A DNA stretch of 41,736 nt, from contig JAABRF010000013.1 in the NCBI GenBank assembly GCA_011391075.1, positions 1 through 41,736 on the forward strand. The letters run 5' to 3'. A program made the translations under genes and the position numbers. This document shows, in pieces, positions 32,997 to 41,455 of the stretch. Numbering within the stretch: the stretch's first letter is position 1; each line of letters starts with the position of its first letter. The notes below the pieces were generated by a model. It saw only the letters and a list, made by a program, of their open reading frames with translations, was not told where the DNA came from and ran no database searches. This DNA comes from Flavobacteriia bacterium. GTDB taxonomy: Bacteria > Bacteroidota > Bacteroidia > Flavobacteriales > Flavobacteriaceae.

Positions 32997-33470
32997 ATGG
33001 ACTCAGGAACAACATTAACCGGCATAATCATCATGGTGATAATCATTATTCCCTTCCTTTTGATGGGAATCAATGCCAAAAAACAAAGAAACAGGATAAA
33101 AAAAGAATTAGAAAATATTGCAACAAAGAACGGCTGCAAAGTAGGTCAATTTGATATTTGGAAAAATTCGGCTTTTGCAATAGATGAAAGCGAAAAATTT
33201 CTAATTGGCTATCGCAAAACGAATCTCGAAACCTTTGAGTTTTTTGCAGTTCTAAAAGATTTCAACAGTTGTTCGATTCAAAAATCCATCAGAAATGTAG
33301 GGGATGAAGTTGTTGTGGAACATTTGAAACTTGCCTTTGGAAGCAAACAAAACCCCAACAAACCTCAATATTTCGAATTTTACAACAGTGACACTGACAG
33401 TTCGCAATTGGGTGATGAGATGCAACTTTTAACCAAATGGCATACTTTGATTAAAGATAGAATAAACTAA
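32997..33470 (+). CDS. Single-pass membrane protein of unknown function
   Basis: A 157-residue protein. Residues 8-25 (TGIIIMVIIIIPFLLMGI) form one transmembrane helix, followed by a basic NAKKQRNRIKKELENIATKNG that favours a cytoplasmic C-terminal domain. That domain (about 40-157) looks like a compact alpha/beta fold: VGQFDIWKNSAFAIDESEKFLIGYRK, FFAVLKDFNSCSIQKS, HLKLAFGSKQ and LTKWHTLIKDRIN. I recognise no family with confidence; similar Bacteroidota proteins are annotated hypothetical. A good terminator follows its stop. Confidence 0.65.
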   Translation: MDSGTTLTGIIIMVIIIIPFLLMGINAKKQRNRIKKELENIATKNGCKVGQFDIWKNSAFAIDESEKFLIGYRKTNLETFEFFAVLKDFNSCSIQKSIRNVGDEVVVEHLKLAFGSKQNPNKPQYFEFYNSDTDSSQLGDEMQLLTKWHTLIKDRIN

Positions 33471-33484
33471 TATCTTTAAAAACT

Positions 33485-33535
33485 AAGGCTATCTATTTGA
33501 TTACTGAAAAGAATTATTTTAGATAGCCTTTTATA
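33485..33535. terminator. Bidirectional terminator between convergent genes
   Basis: Eleven-bp arms AAGGCTATCTA (33485-33495) and TAGATAGCCTT (33520-33530) with a 24-nt loop, followed by TTTTATATT on the plus strand. The minus-strand helicase gene ends at 33531, so its stop codon abuts the stem; it can serve both genes. Confidence 0.75.
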
Positions 33536-36500
33536 TTATCTTCATTTGGTCTCCAATGTAAACCAACCATTTTTCTACGACTTCAAAACCCATTTCAGTC
33601 AATATTTGGGCATATAAGTCAATTTGGTATTGATGTTTTTCCATAGGAATACCGGTTTTATAATCCAAAATACCTACTTCTTTTTCATTGAAAAACACAA
33701 TTCTATCGGGAATGTGAATGTTTCCATCTGGTGTAAAAAGTTCTGACTCACATTTTACTTGATAGGGCAGATCAAAATACTTTTGCAATTGCGGATGTTT
33801 ACACAATTCTTCCAATTTTCCTTGCAACCAAGTACTTTCTTCAAGATTGAGCAAACCTTTACTTATATATTGTTGGACAACCATTGGAATATCATCGGTA
33901 GTGATGATTTGCGACAACATTTCATGAATGAGATTTCCGAAATGTATGGCTTTCCCTTGCTCGGTGTCCCATAAAAGAGAAGACTTTGTGTAAAAGACCA
34001 ATTTATGATCGGAAAGCTCGCTACTGATCATTTGCTCTAAAACTTCATTACCGGGTTTTTCCACCTTACATATTTCCTTTTTCTCTATAATCGGCATTCT
34101 ATAATGGGAACCGAAGCTATAGTGTAACAGATTCTCTTGAAACAAGCCCAATGATTGTAAAAAACGCGTAAATAACCCTGAATAATACTTCATTTTAACT
34201 TGCCCTTGCGAATTCAAACCGAAGTCAGTTACAATGTATAATTGTTCAACTGCACGCGTCAAAGCCACATATAGCAGATTGAAATTATCAAATTCCTGTT
34301 TTTCTCTGAAATTAGTATGCAATTGCTTTCCAATTTTGTCGGTGTATTTCAATCTTTCGTCAAACTTGATTAACAATTTACTGATATCTTCATACGATGT
34401 CGCATCTTCAAAATGATACCAAACTTTGTCAAATTTAAGTTCATATATGGACAAATCATAAGGAAAAATCACTATAGGAAACTGTAATCCTTTGGCTTTG
34501 TGAACGGTCATGATGCGGACAGCATTTTTTCCTTCGGGAATGGAAATACTCAATTTTTCTTTGTGTAATTCCCAATCATTTAAAAATCCCAACCAATCAC
34601 TTCCGTTTTTTGCTTGAAATTCCATTGCATAATCCAGAAAAAATTGAATATACACATCAGATTTTGTATTCAGTTTAAAGCTTCTTATCAAGTATTCCAA
34701 ACCATCATATAATGATTTTTGCATCCATTTTTCATATTTAAACTCCAAATGAAAAGCTGAAAGTGCCTCATAAAACTCTGATGCCTCAAGTGGCATTAAT
34801 TTTTCGTAAAACTCATGTCGGGATGCTGCTACAGCAAGATGTGTGTAAAGAAAATCCAACATATCAAACCTGCTTTCCAAATCTCTTGGATTGTAAAGCG
34901 TACGTATCGTCTGAATTAAAAAAACAATACCCGGATTTTGAGACAACAACAAGCTTTCGGAGGAAATGATATCAATCCCGTTTTGTGTTAAGTATTGAGC
35001 AATGGCAGTCCCTTGTGTATTTTTTCGAACCAAGACACATACATCTTTCCAAGTCCAAGCCGGATCTAAATTTTTTAGGATATCCAAAACTTTTTTGGGA
35101 TACAGCAAACTTTTTTCTTCATCTTCCTTGTCCTTTACCAAAAAATCAATTTGAACATATCCACCTTGTTGGGCATTTGATTTTTGAAAAGTTTCCTTTT
35201 CATATAATTGACTGTAACCCTCATTTTGCAACGCATTGGCGATATGGGCAAAAAAGTCATTATTGAACTTGATCACTTCGGTAAAACTTCGGTAATTGCT
35301 GTCTAAATAGAGTACATTTTTATCTACTTGAAAAGGTCCTTGAATTTGAGAATCTGAAAGTGCCATGAACTGTTCAGGATTACTACCTCTCCAACGGTAA
35401 ATGGATTGTTTGGTATCACCTACCAGCAACAAGCTTCCCTGTTCCTGACTCAGTGCATTATCGATTAATGCAATCAAATTATCCCACTGTAATGTAGAAG
35501 TATCTTGCATTTCATCGATAAAATAATGTTTGAATTTTTCTCCTAATCTCTCATAAATAAATGGTGCAGGTTCGTCTTTGATTTTCTTTTGAATCAAATC
35601 GTTGAAATCGGAAATCAATTGAATATTGTAATCCTTTTTCAAATTTTCCATTGCCTCAAAAACATATTTGAGAACAGTCATTGGAAAAATACTTTCAATC
35701 CATAATTGATGCAAAATCAAATCAGAGACTAGTCGTTCAGATTGGGAATACAAATCTGTTAATTGAGGAATGACTTGATCGATACGAGATTTGATCACAT
35801 TGGACTTAGATTTGGCGTAAAAAATACCATCTTCTATATTTTGATGTAAAGAGTTTTCATCAAAAAACTTGGCATCTTCCCAATTGTTGGACAAACTTGC
35901 AAAGTAATTGGGCAACATACTTCGGAAAAAATCACCAGGATCAATTTCATTTTGGGCTATAACGTCAAGGGCATTTCGACCTATTTGTTGCATATTTTGC
36001 TCCATGCCTTTGTATGAGGAAATGAGGTTTTGACGCAAACTATTAAAATTTTCCAGCGATACATCTGCAACAGATTCAAATTCATGTTTATCTGTTTCAT
36101 TGAGCAGAATTTTTGAAAATTCAAACAAATTCTTACTGATATCCCATGATTTGTCTTCATCCGATTTTTGCAAAGCAAATGAGACCAGCACTTGGGTCAA
36201 TTTTTCATCAATTCCAATTTGTGAAATAACGACATCCACGGCTTCTTGTAATATTTTTGGGGCATCCAACTCAATATCAAAATCGGAAGTCAAGCCAAAA
36301 TCAAAGGCAAAACTACGGATGATGCGATGGGTAAAGCTGTCGATAGTGGTAATATTCAAACTCGAATAATCTTGGAGCATGGCTTCCAAAATAGCTTGGG
36401 AACGATGGGCAAATGTAGTAGCATCCAAACCGGTTTGCCCCATCAATTCGCGTTTCATATCATTGACTGCTTCGGTACTGAAACATTGGAGATTTTCCAA

Positions 36501-36677
36501 AATGCGTTGTTTCATTTCAGCCGATGCCTTGTTGGTGAACGTAATTGCCAAAACCTGTCTAAAATAGAAAGCGTCTTTTTGTTTCAATAAAATAGCCAAA
36601 AAGTCGCGAACCAACGTATAGGTTTTACCACTACCTGCCGAAGCATTGTAAACAGTATATGAAGCGAGATTTTCCAA
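33531..36677 (-). CDS. UvrD/RecB-like helicase with C-terminal PD-(D/E)XK nuclease (AddA-like)
   Basis: A 1048-residue superfamily 1A helicase-nuclease. Walker A is NASAGSGKTYTL (K18), followed by QVLAITFTNKASAEMKQRI (motif Ia); DEMQDTS is Walker B, VGDTKQSIYRWRGSNPE motif III, and VRIMTVHKAKGLQFPIVIFP and LLYVALTRA are motifs V and VI. The last ~130 residues are a RecB-type nuclease: IPDRIVFF, then GILDYKTG with D1005 and K1007. It probably processes double-strand DNA ends as the AddA/RecB subunit. The expected AddB partner is not in the window. The 5' side faces a repeat-rich gap before the DUF4286 gene. Confidence 0.92.
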   Translation of the reverse strand: MENLASYTVYNASAGSGKTYTLVRDFLAILLKQKDAFYFRQVLAITFTNKASAEMKQRILENLQCFSTEAVNDMKRELMGQTGLDATTFAHRSQAILEAMLQDYSSLNITTIDSFTHRIIRSFAFDFGLTSDFDIELDAPKILQEAVDVVISQIGIDEKLTQVLVSFALQKSDEDKSWDISKNLFEFSKILLNETDKHEFESVADVSLENFNSLRQNLISSYKGMEQNMQQIGRNALDVIAQNEIDPGDFFRSMLPNYFASLSNNWEDAKFFDENSLHQNIEDGIFYAKSKSNVIKSRIDQVIPQLTDLYSQSERLVSDLILHQLWIESIFPMTVLKYVFEAMENLKKDYNIQLISDFNDLIQKKIKDEPAPFIYERLGEKFKHYFIDEMQDTSTLQWDNLIALIDNALSQEQGSLLLVGDTKQSIYRWRGSNPEQFMALSDSQIQGPFQVDKNVLYLDSNYRSFTEVIKFNNDFFAHIANALQNEGYSQLYEKETFQKSNAQQGGYVQIDFLVKDKEDEEKSLLYPKKVLDILKNLDPAWTWKDVCVLVRKNTQGTAIAQYLTQNGIDIISSESLLLSQNPGIVFLIQTIRTLYNPRDLESRFDMLDFLYTHLAVAASRHEFYEKLMPLEASEFYEALSAFHLEFKYEKWMQKSLYDGLEYLIRSFKLNTKSDVYIQFFLDYAMEFQAKNGSDWLGFLNDWELHKEKLSISIPEGKNAVRIMTVHKAKGLQFPIVIFPYDLSIYELKFDKVWYHFEDATSYEDISKLLIKFDERLKYTDKIGKQLHTNFREKQEFDNFNLLYVALTRAVEQLYIVTDFGLNSQGQVKMKYYSGLFTRFLQSLGLFQENLLHYSFGSHYRMPIIEKKEICKVEKPGNEVLEQMISSELSDHKLVFYTKSSLLWDTEQGKAIHFGNLIHEMLSQIITTDDIPMVVQQYISKGLLNLEESTWLQGKLEELCKHPQLQKYFDLPYQVKCESELFTPDGNIHIPDRIVFFNEKEVGILDYKTGIPMEKHQYQIDLYAQILTEMGFEVVEKWLVYIGDQMKII

Positions 36678-36782
36678 AGGATTTACTTTTGGGTAAAATT
36701 AGCAAAAAATTCAACAACAAACTTCAGATTGTATTTGAACCAAGCGAATTATCGATACGCTCCATAAAAGGATATTAAGTTG

Positions 36783-36790
36783 TATTTTTG
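36783..36790 (+). promoter_or_regulatory. -7 box TATTTTTG upstream of DUF4286
   Basis: A TAnnTTTG match about 145 bp before the DUF4286 start. If used, the transcript would carry the palindrome-in-array element in its leader. No -33 TTG at the usual distance is visible. Confidence 0.35.
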
Positions 36791-36853
36791 CCACAACTTT
36801 AAATTAGAAGTCATTCAAAGTTCAAAGTGTATCATCTCGTTAAATGCAAAACT

Positions 36854-36937
36854 AAAATCTAAAATCCAATCCCGATAATCCTGCCAAGCTGCAAGCATGG
36901 TATCGGGACTTAAATCTAAAATCCAAAATCCAAAATG
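36854..36937. repeat. TCCCGATA...TATCGGGA element embedded in an AAAATCC array
   Basis: Left units AAAATCT and AAAATCC (36854-36867), then TCCCGATA (36870-36877), a 23-nt core (36878-36900), TATCGGGA (36901-36908) and right units TAAATCT, AAAATCC, AAAATCC, ending AAAATG (36911-36937). The core length equals that at 26611-26633 and 16 of 23 bases agree (CCTGCCAnGC then CAnGCnTGG). The last unit supplies the ATG of the next gene. Confidence 0.93.
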
Positions 36938-37258
36938 TTTTTTTTATACAATATCACATACAATATAGAAGAACAAATCCACGATCAATGGTTACAATGG
37001 GTTCAGGAGCATCATATTCCTGATGTTTTGAAAAACACTCCTTTTGTAGGCGCCAAATTAATCAAAGTATTGATGGATGAAGATATGGGTGGCGTCACGT
37101 ATTCCATTCAATATCAAGCAGCAAACAGAGCTATGTTAGATATTTTCCTCTATGAATCAAAATTCAATATTTTTGGTGACATGTTGAAAATGTTTCCCAA
37201 CCAATTTGTGAGTTTCAGTACGGAATTGGAAATGGTTCAAGAATTTGTAAAGGAGTAG
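36935..37258 (+). CDS. DUF4286 family protein
   Basis: A 107-residue protein matching DUF4286: YNITYNIEEQIHDQWLQWVQEHHIPDVLK, then GGVTYSIQYQA and FVSFSTELEMV. It has the size and pattern of a dimeric ferredoxin-like alpha/beta-barrel (ABM-like), predicted cytoplasmic, function unknown. The ATG lies at the end of a 7-bp repeat array whose last unit is AAAATG, so repeat length changes would alter its translation start region. It precedes ksgA by 304 bp. Neighbouring DUF4286, ksgA and mgtE is, from memory, frequent in flavobacteria. Confidence 0.85.
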   Translation: MFFLYNITYNIEEQIHDQWLQWVQEHHIPDVLKNTPFVGAKLIKVLMDEDMGGVTYSIQYQAANRAMLDIFLYESKFNIFGDMLKMFPNQFVSFSTELEMVQEFVKE

Positions 37259-37562
37259 ATATGTTGACCGCCTTGGTGGGTTATTGAGTTTAAGGTTTAA
37301 AGTTTAAGGTTTAAAGTTTAAGGTTTAAAGTTTAAGGTTTAAAGTTATTGGGTTATTGGGTTATTGAATAAGTATAATTGTTATGAGAATTAAAAGCATT
37401 CATTCAAGGAGTAGTTGAACCATGGTCATTATATTTGAAAATTACATTTAAAACTAAAGTGTTTAAAAACTTTATATCCATTTAGAAAATTTTTCACGAA
37501 TATTCTTTTTTTTCGCCATTCATTACAAAATAAGATAAAAATTACTTCAAATTAAATCCATT
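37259..37562. other. Intergenic region before ksgA
   Basis: The first third is the nested tandem array at 37280-37367. The remainder (37368-37562) is AT-rich with no credible ORF, terminator or -7 box match. The ksgA promoter must lie here but was not identified. Confidence 0.6.
37280..37367. repeat. Nested 7-bp and 8-bp tandem arrays
   Basis: GTTATTGA (37280-37287) is followed by eight 7-mers alternating strictly GTTTAAG/GTTTAAA (37288-37343) and then GTTATTGG, GTTATTGG, GTTATTGA (37344-37367). The GTTATTGA/GG word is the same as around the palindrome at 26603. Thus one array sits inside another. Confidence 0.95.
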
Positions 37563-38345
37563 ATGCAAACGGTCAAGGCTAAAAAATTCTTAGGGCAACA
37601 TTTTTTAAAAGATCTCGATATTGCTCAAAAAATAGCGGATTCCTTACAAGGAGTTGGATATGATTTGGTTTTGGAAATTGGTCCTGGAATGGGTGTTTTG
37701 ACACAATATTTATTAGCAAAACCTATTGAAACTCAAGTAGTAGAAATTGACAGAGAATCGGTGGCTTATTTGACAAAGAATTTTCCACAATTGGAAGGAA
37801 AAATCCACGGTTCAGATTTCTTGAAGATGAATTTGGAAGCAATATTTGGAGGAAAATCAATGGCAATTATTGGAAATTTTCCTTACAACATCTCCAGTCA
37901 GATACTATTTAAAGCATTGGAATATAAAGAACTCGTTCCCGAGTTTGCGGGTATGTTTCAAAAGGAAGTGGCGCAGCGCATCGCAGCCAAACCAGGTAGT
38001 AAAACGTATGGTATTCTTTCTGTTTTGACGCAAGCCTTTTACGATGTGGAATATTTGTTTACCGTTCCTCCACACGTTTTCAATCCGCCGCCCAAAGTAG
38101 ATTCAGGAGTCATTCGCATGACACGAAAAGCAGATTTTTCTATATCGGTTGATGAAAAATTATTTATAGAAGTAGTCAAAACGGCATTCAATCAAAGGAG
38201 AAAAACTTTGAGAAACAGTTTAAAAACCTACAATTTACCTCCAGAAACAACAGAAAATGTTATCTTTGCGCAACGTCCGGAGCAATTGGGTTTTGAAGCA
38301 TTTATTGAACTGACTCAAATCATTATTGCACATCGGTCTCATTGA
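37563..38345 (+). CDS. ksgA: 16S rRNA dimethyladenosine transferase
   Basis: A 260-residue Rossmann methyltransferase (RsmA/KsgA) that dimethylates the two adjacent adenines in the 3' hairpin of 16S rRNA during 30S maturation. [11 protein letters not shown] at the N-terminus, [10 protein letters not shown] (SAM motif I), [17 protein letters not shown] and the catalytic [16 protein letters not shown] (NFPY, equivalent to NLPY) are diagnostic; the helical C-terminal domain ends [18 protein letters not shown]. Cytoplasmic, normal length. mgtE follows after 93 bp and may be co-transcribed. Confidence 0.97.
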   Translation: MQTVKAKKFLGQHFLKDLDIAQKIADSLQGVGYDLVLEIGPGMGVLTQYLLAKPIETQVVEIDRESVAYLTKNFPQLEGKIHGSDFLKMNLEAIFGGKSMAIIGNFPYNISSQILFKALEYKELVPEFAGMFQKEVAQRIAAKPGSKTYGILSVLTQAFYDVEYLFTVPPHVFNPPPKVDSGVIRMTRKADFSISVDEKLFIEVVKTAFNQRRKTLRNSLKTYNLPPETTENVIFAQRPEQLGFEAFIELTQIIIAHRSH

Positions 38346-38438
38346 AACATTGTCTCTTTGTTTTGACCAGAAGGTTTTAAAAAAGCTTTCAATCAACCCA
38401 AACAAGTATTTCATAATCAGTAATCCCACATTTGATTC

Positions 38439-39788
38439 ATGCAATTTGAAGTAACTCAAGAATTTATTCAAGAAGTTGAACAACTGATTGCCTCTCAAAA
38501 TGAGACAGCACTTACTGAGCTTCTTCAAGATATGCACCCTGCCGATTTGGCTGAGGTTTTATATGAATTGGAATTTGAAGATTCGGTTTACATCATGCGT
38601 TTGCTAGATACCGAAACCACTTCGGATATCTTGGAGGAATTGGACGAGGAAACTCGTTACAAAGTATTGGAGCAATTGACTCCTAAAGAAATTGCAGACG
38701 AAATTGGAGAATTGGAAACCGACATCGCTGCAGACATCATTGCCGAACTTCCCGAAGACAGAAAAGATAGCGTAATTGCTGCCTTGGATGATAAAGAACA
38801 CGCCAAGGACATTGTGGACTTGATGCGTTATGACGAAGATTCTGCCGGTGGTTTGATGGGAAAAGAGTTGATTAAAGTCAACGAAAATTGGACTGTATTA
38901 ACTTGTGTAAAAGAAATGCGACGTCAGGCTCAAGAATTGGGTGAGGTCATTATTGTCTATGTAGTGGATGATGATGATGTATTGAAAGGTCGATTGTCGG
39001 TTAAAAGTTTATTGACCACTTCTACGCGCACCTTGGTTAAAGATGTTTATGTCGATAAAATTCAAAGTGTAAAAACCACTGATCACGCCGATGATGTGGC
39101 GCAAATCATGCAGAAATACAACCTGTTTGTAATTCCTGTTATTGATCCTTTGGGCCGTTTGGTAGGAAATATTACACTGGACGACGTAGTAGATTACATC
39201 AAAGAAGTAGCCGATAGCAACTACCAATTGGCATCCGGTTTGACCGATGACGTTGAAGCCGATGACAGTATTGTAGATTTGGTAAAAGGTCGTTTGCCTT
39301 GGTTGGTTTTAGGATTGTTGGGAGGATTTTTGAGTGTGACAATTTTGAATGGTTTCGGAAATGCTGTTAAGCATTATCCTGAGTTGTTTTTCTTTGCTCC
39401 TTTGATTGCCGGAATGGCAGGAAATGCAGGTGTACAATCTTCAGCTATCGTAGTACAAGGTTTGGCGAATAACATCATCAAAGGGAGTATGTGGGATCGA
39501 CTTTTCAAAGAAATCAAATTGAGCCTTTTCAACGGAACCATCGTGGCTTTACTTGTTTTTACATTTAGTATGATTTTCAATTTGGGCTGGCATTTCAGCA
39601 TGACTGTAGGAATATCACTGATAGCTGTGATTATTGTAGCTTCATTGGTGGGAACCTTTATCCCAATTTTATTAGACAAAAGAGGTATCGATCCTGCGTT
39701 GGCAACCGGACCATTTATCACCACCAGTAATGACATCTTTGGTACTTTTATATATTTTGCTTTGGCTAAATTGATTTTAGGTTTCTAA
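38439..39788 (+). CDS. mgtE: Magnesium transporter MgtE
   Basis: A 449-residue Mg2+ channel. The acidic N-domain (about 1-125: LLQDMHPADLAEVLYELEFED, LDEETRYKVLEQL) is followed by two CBS domains (about 126-255, including MRYDEDSAGGLMGKELI and GNITLDDVVDYI), then the plug helix and five transmembrane helices from about residue 285. TM signatures include MAGNAGVQSSAIVVQGLA and the pore-lining GIDPALATGPFITTSNDIFG with its conserved Asp. Cytosolic Mg2+ bound by the N and CBS domains closes the pore in characterised homologues. Confidence 0.96.
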   Translation: MQFEVTQEFIQEVEQLIASQNETALTELLQDMHPADLAEVLYELEFEDSVYIMRLLDTETTSDILEELDEETRYKVLEQLTPKEIADEIGELETDIAADIIAELPEDRKDSVIAALDDKEHAKDIVDLMRYDEDSAGGLMGKELIKVNENWTVLTCVKEMRRQAQELGEVIIVYVVDDDDVLKGRLSVKSLLTTSTRTLVKDVYVDKIQSVKTTDHADDVAQIMQKYNLFVIPVIDPLGRLVGNITLDDVVDYIKEVADSNYQLASGLTDDVEADDSIVDLVKGRLPWLVLGLLGGFLSVTILNGFGNAVKHYPELFFFAPLIAGMAGNAGVQSSAIVVQGLANNIIKGSMWDRLFKEIKLSLFNGTIVALLVFTFSMIFNLGWHFSMTVGISLIAVIIVASLVGTFIPILLDKRGIDPALATGPFITTSNDIFGTFIYFALAKLILGF

Positions 39789-39890
39789 TAAAATTTTAGT
39801 TTCTGATTTTTTTCTGACAAGATTAACTGTCTATTCAAAAAAATCAAAAATAATTTCAATATTAAAATTCTACTCATCTAAAAACTATAT

Positions 39891-40796
39891 ATGCAAACCG
39901 TATTAATAGCAGGAGGAACCGGATTAATCGGGCTCGAACTCAGTAAGATTTTTATAGCAAAAGGCTATAGGGTTAGGATACTCAGTCGTCGCAAATTGCG
40001 GTCGAAAGAGATGGAATATTTTGTATGGGATGTACCCAATGCTTATTTGGAGCCCAATGCATTACAAGGTGTTGACCATATTATCAACCTTGCGGGAGCC
40101 AATATTGGCGCTCAAAAATGGACAACATCCAGAAAAAAAGTAATTTTAGACAGCAGAGTACAAAGCACCCAATTGTTGTATGACGAAGTTGTCAAACAAG
40201 CGATACCCTTAAAAACTTTTATCACTTCGAGTGCTGTAGGCTATTACGGCAGTATAACATCTTCACAGGTTTTTGCAGAAACCGACCAACCGGCAAATGA
40301 TTTCTTAGGAAGTGTATGCAGACAATGGGAAACAGCTTCATATGCCTTTCAAAATTCAGGAATTAGAACCGTACAGATTCGCACCGGAGTTGTATTGAGC
40401 AAGAAAGAAGGTGCTTTACCCAAGATGATGCAACCCATACAAATGGGTTTGGGATCGGTTTTAGGCAGTGGTTTACAATATATTCCTTGGATTCACATGG
40501 CAGATATAGCACGTTTGTATGTTTTTGCATTGGAACAAGAGTCCATCCAAGGGCCGTATAACGGAGTAGCCCCTCAAGCCGTTCAAAACAAAGAATTTAC
40601 CGAAATCCTGGCACATCAAATGGGTAAAAAGATTTGGTTACCGGCAGTGCCTGCATGGGTTTTGAAACTAGCTTTAGGCGAAATGTCGGAATTGGCATTA
40701 AAAGGAAGTCGGGTTTCAGCAGTGAAAATACAGGCAGCGGGTTTCAGTTTTCAATTTGAGACTTTGAAGGAAGCGTTGGATGATTTGTTGGGTTGA
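39891..40796 (+). CDS. TIGR01777-family SDR oxidoreductase/epimerase
   Basis: A 301-residue atypical SDR protein. VLIAGGTGLIGLELSKIF binds NAD(P); HIINLAGANIGAQKWTTSRKKVILDSRVQST is the hallmark of the TIGR01777 (YfcH/SDR39U1) family; SSAVGYYGS replaces the usual YxxxK region; the DUF1731-type C-terminus includes VPAWVLKLALGEMSELALKGSRV. Biochemical function unknown; NADPH-dependent reduction is suspected. Cytoplasmic. It is the last clear gene in the window, followed by 940 bp of repeats and non-coding DNA. Confidence 0.93.
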   Translation: MQTVLIAGGTGLIGLELSKIFIAKGYRVRILSRRKLRSKEMEYFVWDVPNAYLEPNALQGVDHIINLAGANIGAQKWTTSRKKVILDSRVQSTQLLYDEVVKQAIPLKTFITSSAVGYYGSITSSQVFAETDQPANDFLGSVCRQWETASYAFQNSGIRTVQIRTGVVLSKKEGALPKMMQPIQMGLGSVLGSGLQYIPWIHMADIARLYVFALEQESIQGPYNGVAPQAVQNKEFTEILAHQMGKKIWLPAVPAWVLKLALGEMSELALKGSRVSAVKIQAAGFSFQFETLKEALDDLLG

Positions 40797-40857
40797 GGAT
40801 TTGGGGAGAATTGAAAATTGCAATTTTGGAATACGAGACCTTACGTTATCAAATCAG

Positions 40858-41155
40858 TAAATAGGGTCTGCAGATAAATTATAAAAAAATGTAATTCAAT
40901 AATGCACATTTAGTTTTATGCAATTAAGTGCAAGGTTTAATAACTTTTTTTCAAATTTTTCGTGCACTAAATACTTAATTTAACCGCAAAGTTCGCAGAG
41001 TTTCATCGCAAAGTTCGCGGAGTCCCTAAAAAAAGAGATGAAAAACTCATAAAATATTGAATCATACTAACAATTTTTTAACCTTTTGCGGATATTGCGA
41101 AAACCTTAGCGAACTATTCGGTAAATAAAAATAGTTTTTCAGCAGACCCTAAATA
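40858..41155. mobile_element. 286-bp MITE-like element with 6-bp target-site duplication
   Basis: Terminal inverted repeats GGGTCTGC (40864-40871) and GCAGACCC (41142-41149); inward the similarity continues as GA and AAA (GGGTCTGCAGATAAA against GGGTCTGCTGAAAAA on the other strand). The element is flanked by exact direct repeats TAAATA at 40858-40863 and 41150-41155, the expected target duplication. No transposase ORF is inside, so it would be non-autonomous. Inside are two CGCAAAGTTCGC repeats and inverted AATTAAGT/ACTTAATT segments. The parent IS family cannot be named from the ends alone. Confidence 0.7.
40985..41023. repeat. 17-bp direct repeat CGCAAAGTTCGCnGAGT
   Basis: Two copies (40985-41001, 41007-41023) differ at one base and are spaced 22 bp. 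A further related segment, GCGGATATTGCGAAAACC with TTAGCGAAC, lies at about 41088-41114. Both are within the MITE-like element. CGCAAAGTTCGC-type words are, from memory, dispersed in many Bacteroidota genomes. Confidence 0.75.
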
Positions 41156-41455
41156 AGGTAATTATACTCAATCATAGGACAACCCTAAACACCTTCAGAT
41201 TTACCCATTTAAAGGTTTGGATTCAACCCAATCCATATTTTAAAATACCGATAGTCTAGTTTACATGTATACAATAATTTGTGAAGTGTCAAAATCTCTT
41301 TTTTAAAGCCTTTATTCATCAAACAGATTACAGTCTTAACCTATAGAATCTTCAACATTAGCATTCAAATAAGAAAAAGAAAAATCCAAACTTCAAAAAA
41401 GAGATGCTGAATCGTTAGCATCTAATCCTACAGCATCTAAGACAACATCAGCATC
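41156..41455. other. Non-coding stretch before the 21-bp satellite
   Basis: No gene, terminator or promoter was recognised. A plus-strand frame is open from 41373 to the window end (beginning EKEKSKLQKRDAESLASNP) and merges with the satellite, but it has no ATG; GCATCTAA-like words recur three times around 41417-41440. Confidence 0.5.

Noticed and set aside
33531-36677. Part of a defence system (helicase-nuclease)
   Set aside because: Motif order and the RecB-type C-terminal nuclease fit ordinary AddA/RecB double-strand break repair. The neighbours are housekeeping genes and no defence partner is present.
39780-39890. AAAATTTTAG palindrome with T-rich tail after mgtE as a terminator
   Set aside because: The stem is short and made only of A/T pairs; it is too weak to call.
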